The notes under the pieces were generated by a model. The model was given only the letters and a program-made list of their open reading frames with translations, was not told the origin of the DNA and ran no database searches. A program made the translations under genes and the position numbers. Below are positions 63,900-64,000 of a DNA stretch of 64,000 nt, in pieces. Origin of the DNA: Pseudomonas sp. RIT288. Its GTDB lineage: Bacteria; Pseudomonadota; Gammaproteobacteria; Pseudomonadales; Pseudomonadaceae. The DNA lies in the NCBI RefSeq assembly GCF_000631985.1, contig NZ_JFYN01000001.1:248001-312000 (forward strand). The letters are read 5' to 3'. Each line of letters begins with the position of its first letter. Positions within the stretch are counted from its first letter, which is position 1.

Positions 63900-64000
63900 T
63901 CAAACCGCGAAGATCTTGCCCGGGTTCATGATGCCGTTCGGATCGAACACCGCTTTGACCGCTTTCATATACTCGATTTCGACCGGCGAACGGCTGTACG
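63900..64000 (-). CDS. FAD-linked oxidase, C-terminal end (truncated by window edge)
   Basis: Only the last 33 codons are present. The translated end reads IEYMKAVKAVFDPNGIMNPG then KIFAV, the signature C-terminus (FDPxGIMNPGK) of the D-lactate/glycolate dehydrogenase-type FAD-binding oxidases. The rest lies beyond 64000. It precedes the fumarylacetoacetate hydrolase-family gene on the same strand. Confidence 0.88.
   Translation of the reverse strand, partial: YSRSPVEIEYMKAVKAVFDPNGIMNPGKIFAV

Overview
The window is chromosomal DNA from a fluorescent-group Pseudomonas (P. fluorescens complex). It is uniformly GC-rich with strong G/C third-position bias. The gene order (metX-metW ... trmB-thiG ... 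rpoH-ftsX-ftsE-ftsY ... rsmD ... lao genes-coaD-fdx ... mutM-pfpI-rlmI ... ilvD ... folA ... thyA-lgt ... rppH-ptsP ... ilvA-rpiA) is, from memory, the order of the P. aeruginosa PAO1 segment around PA0390 to PA0317. Short intergenic REP/REPIN-type repeats typical of this species group occur at 19 places. I see no rRNA or tRNA gene, CRISPR array, transposase, integrase or prophage gene.

Layout. 1-4.4 kb: methionine synthesis (metX, metW), a DUF4426 lipobox-less exported protein, rdgB, hemW and a small membrane protein, all rightward. 4.5-6.8 kb: trmB, thiG, thiS and a DUF423 protein, leftward. 6.9-7.6 kb: mtgA. 7.75-12 kb: rpoH and the overlapping ftsY-ftsE-ftsX cell-division/secretion operon, leftward. 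12.3-17.7 kb: an active/inactive pair of M16 peptidases, rsmD, a YheT-type hydrolase and an AraC regulator. 17.8-23.2 kb: a sulfurtransferase and the long-chain alcohol/aldehyde oxidation locus laoR-laoCBA, with a 32-bp perfect-arm palindrome in the divergent promoter region. 23.3-28.5 kb: coaD, ferredoxin, mutM, HDOD protein, pfpI and rlmI.

28.6-32.3 kb is the main accessory region. It lies between rlmI and ilvD, which are neighbours in PAO1. It starts with an AT-rich promoter region and a gene for a 23-residue peptide with a strong Shine-Dalgarno, followed by a 12-bp stem hairpin. Then come three coupled genes: a SagB/ThcOx-type FMN dehydrogenase, an AurF-type diiron oxygenase with all seven metal ligands at near-AurF spacing, and a Bcr/CflA-type MFS exporter. 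This looks like a compact, apparently undescribed peptide- or amino-acid-derived natural product system. It has no YcaO, radical SAM, lanthipeptide or NRPS enzyme.

32.5-40.6 kb: ilvD, phosphorylcholine phosphatase, a cystine/dicarboxylate symporter, folA and a membrane protein/GTPase pair (DUF2868/DUF3482). 40.7-47.5 kb: a second accessory block for 2-aminoethylphosphonate-type compounds (PhnZ-like HD oxygenase, FAD oxidase, ABC importer, LysR regulator) with no PhnY, PhnW or PhnX in the window. 47.5-50.4 kb: the divergent cadA/cadR heavy-metal efflux pair, with a textbook CadR operator. 50.5-64 kb: thyA, lgt, a TauE-type exporter, an NRDE protein, ptsP-rppH (nitrogen PTS and RNA decapping), a HAD phosphatase, a DUF2269 protein, ilvA, rpiA, two tandem SdiA-regulated-type paralogues, a fumarylacetoacetate hydrolase-family protein and the C-terminal end of an FAD-linked oxidase cut by the window edge.
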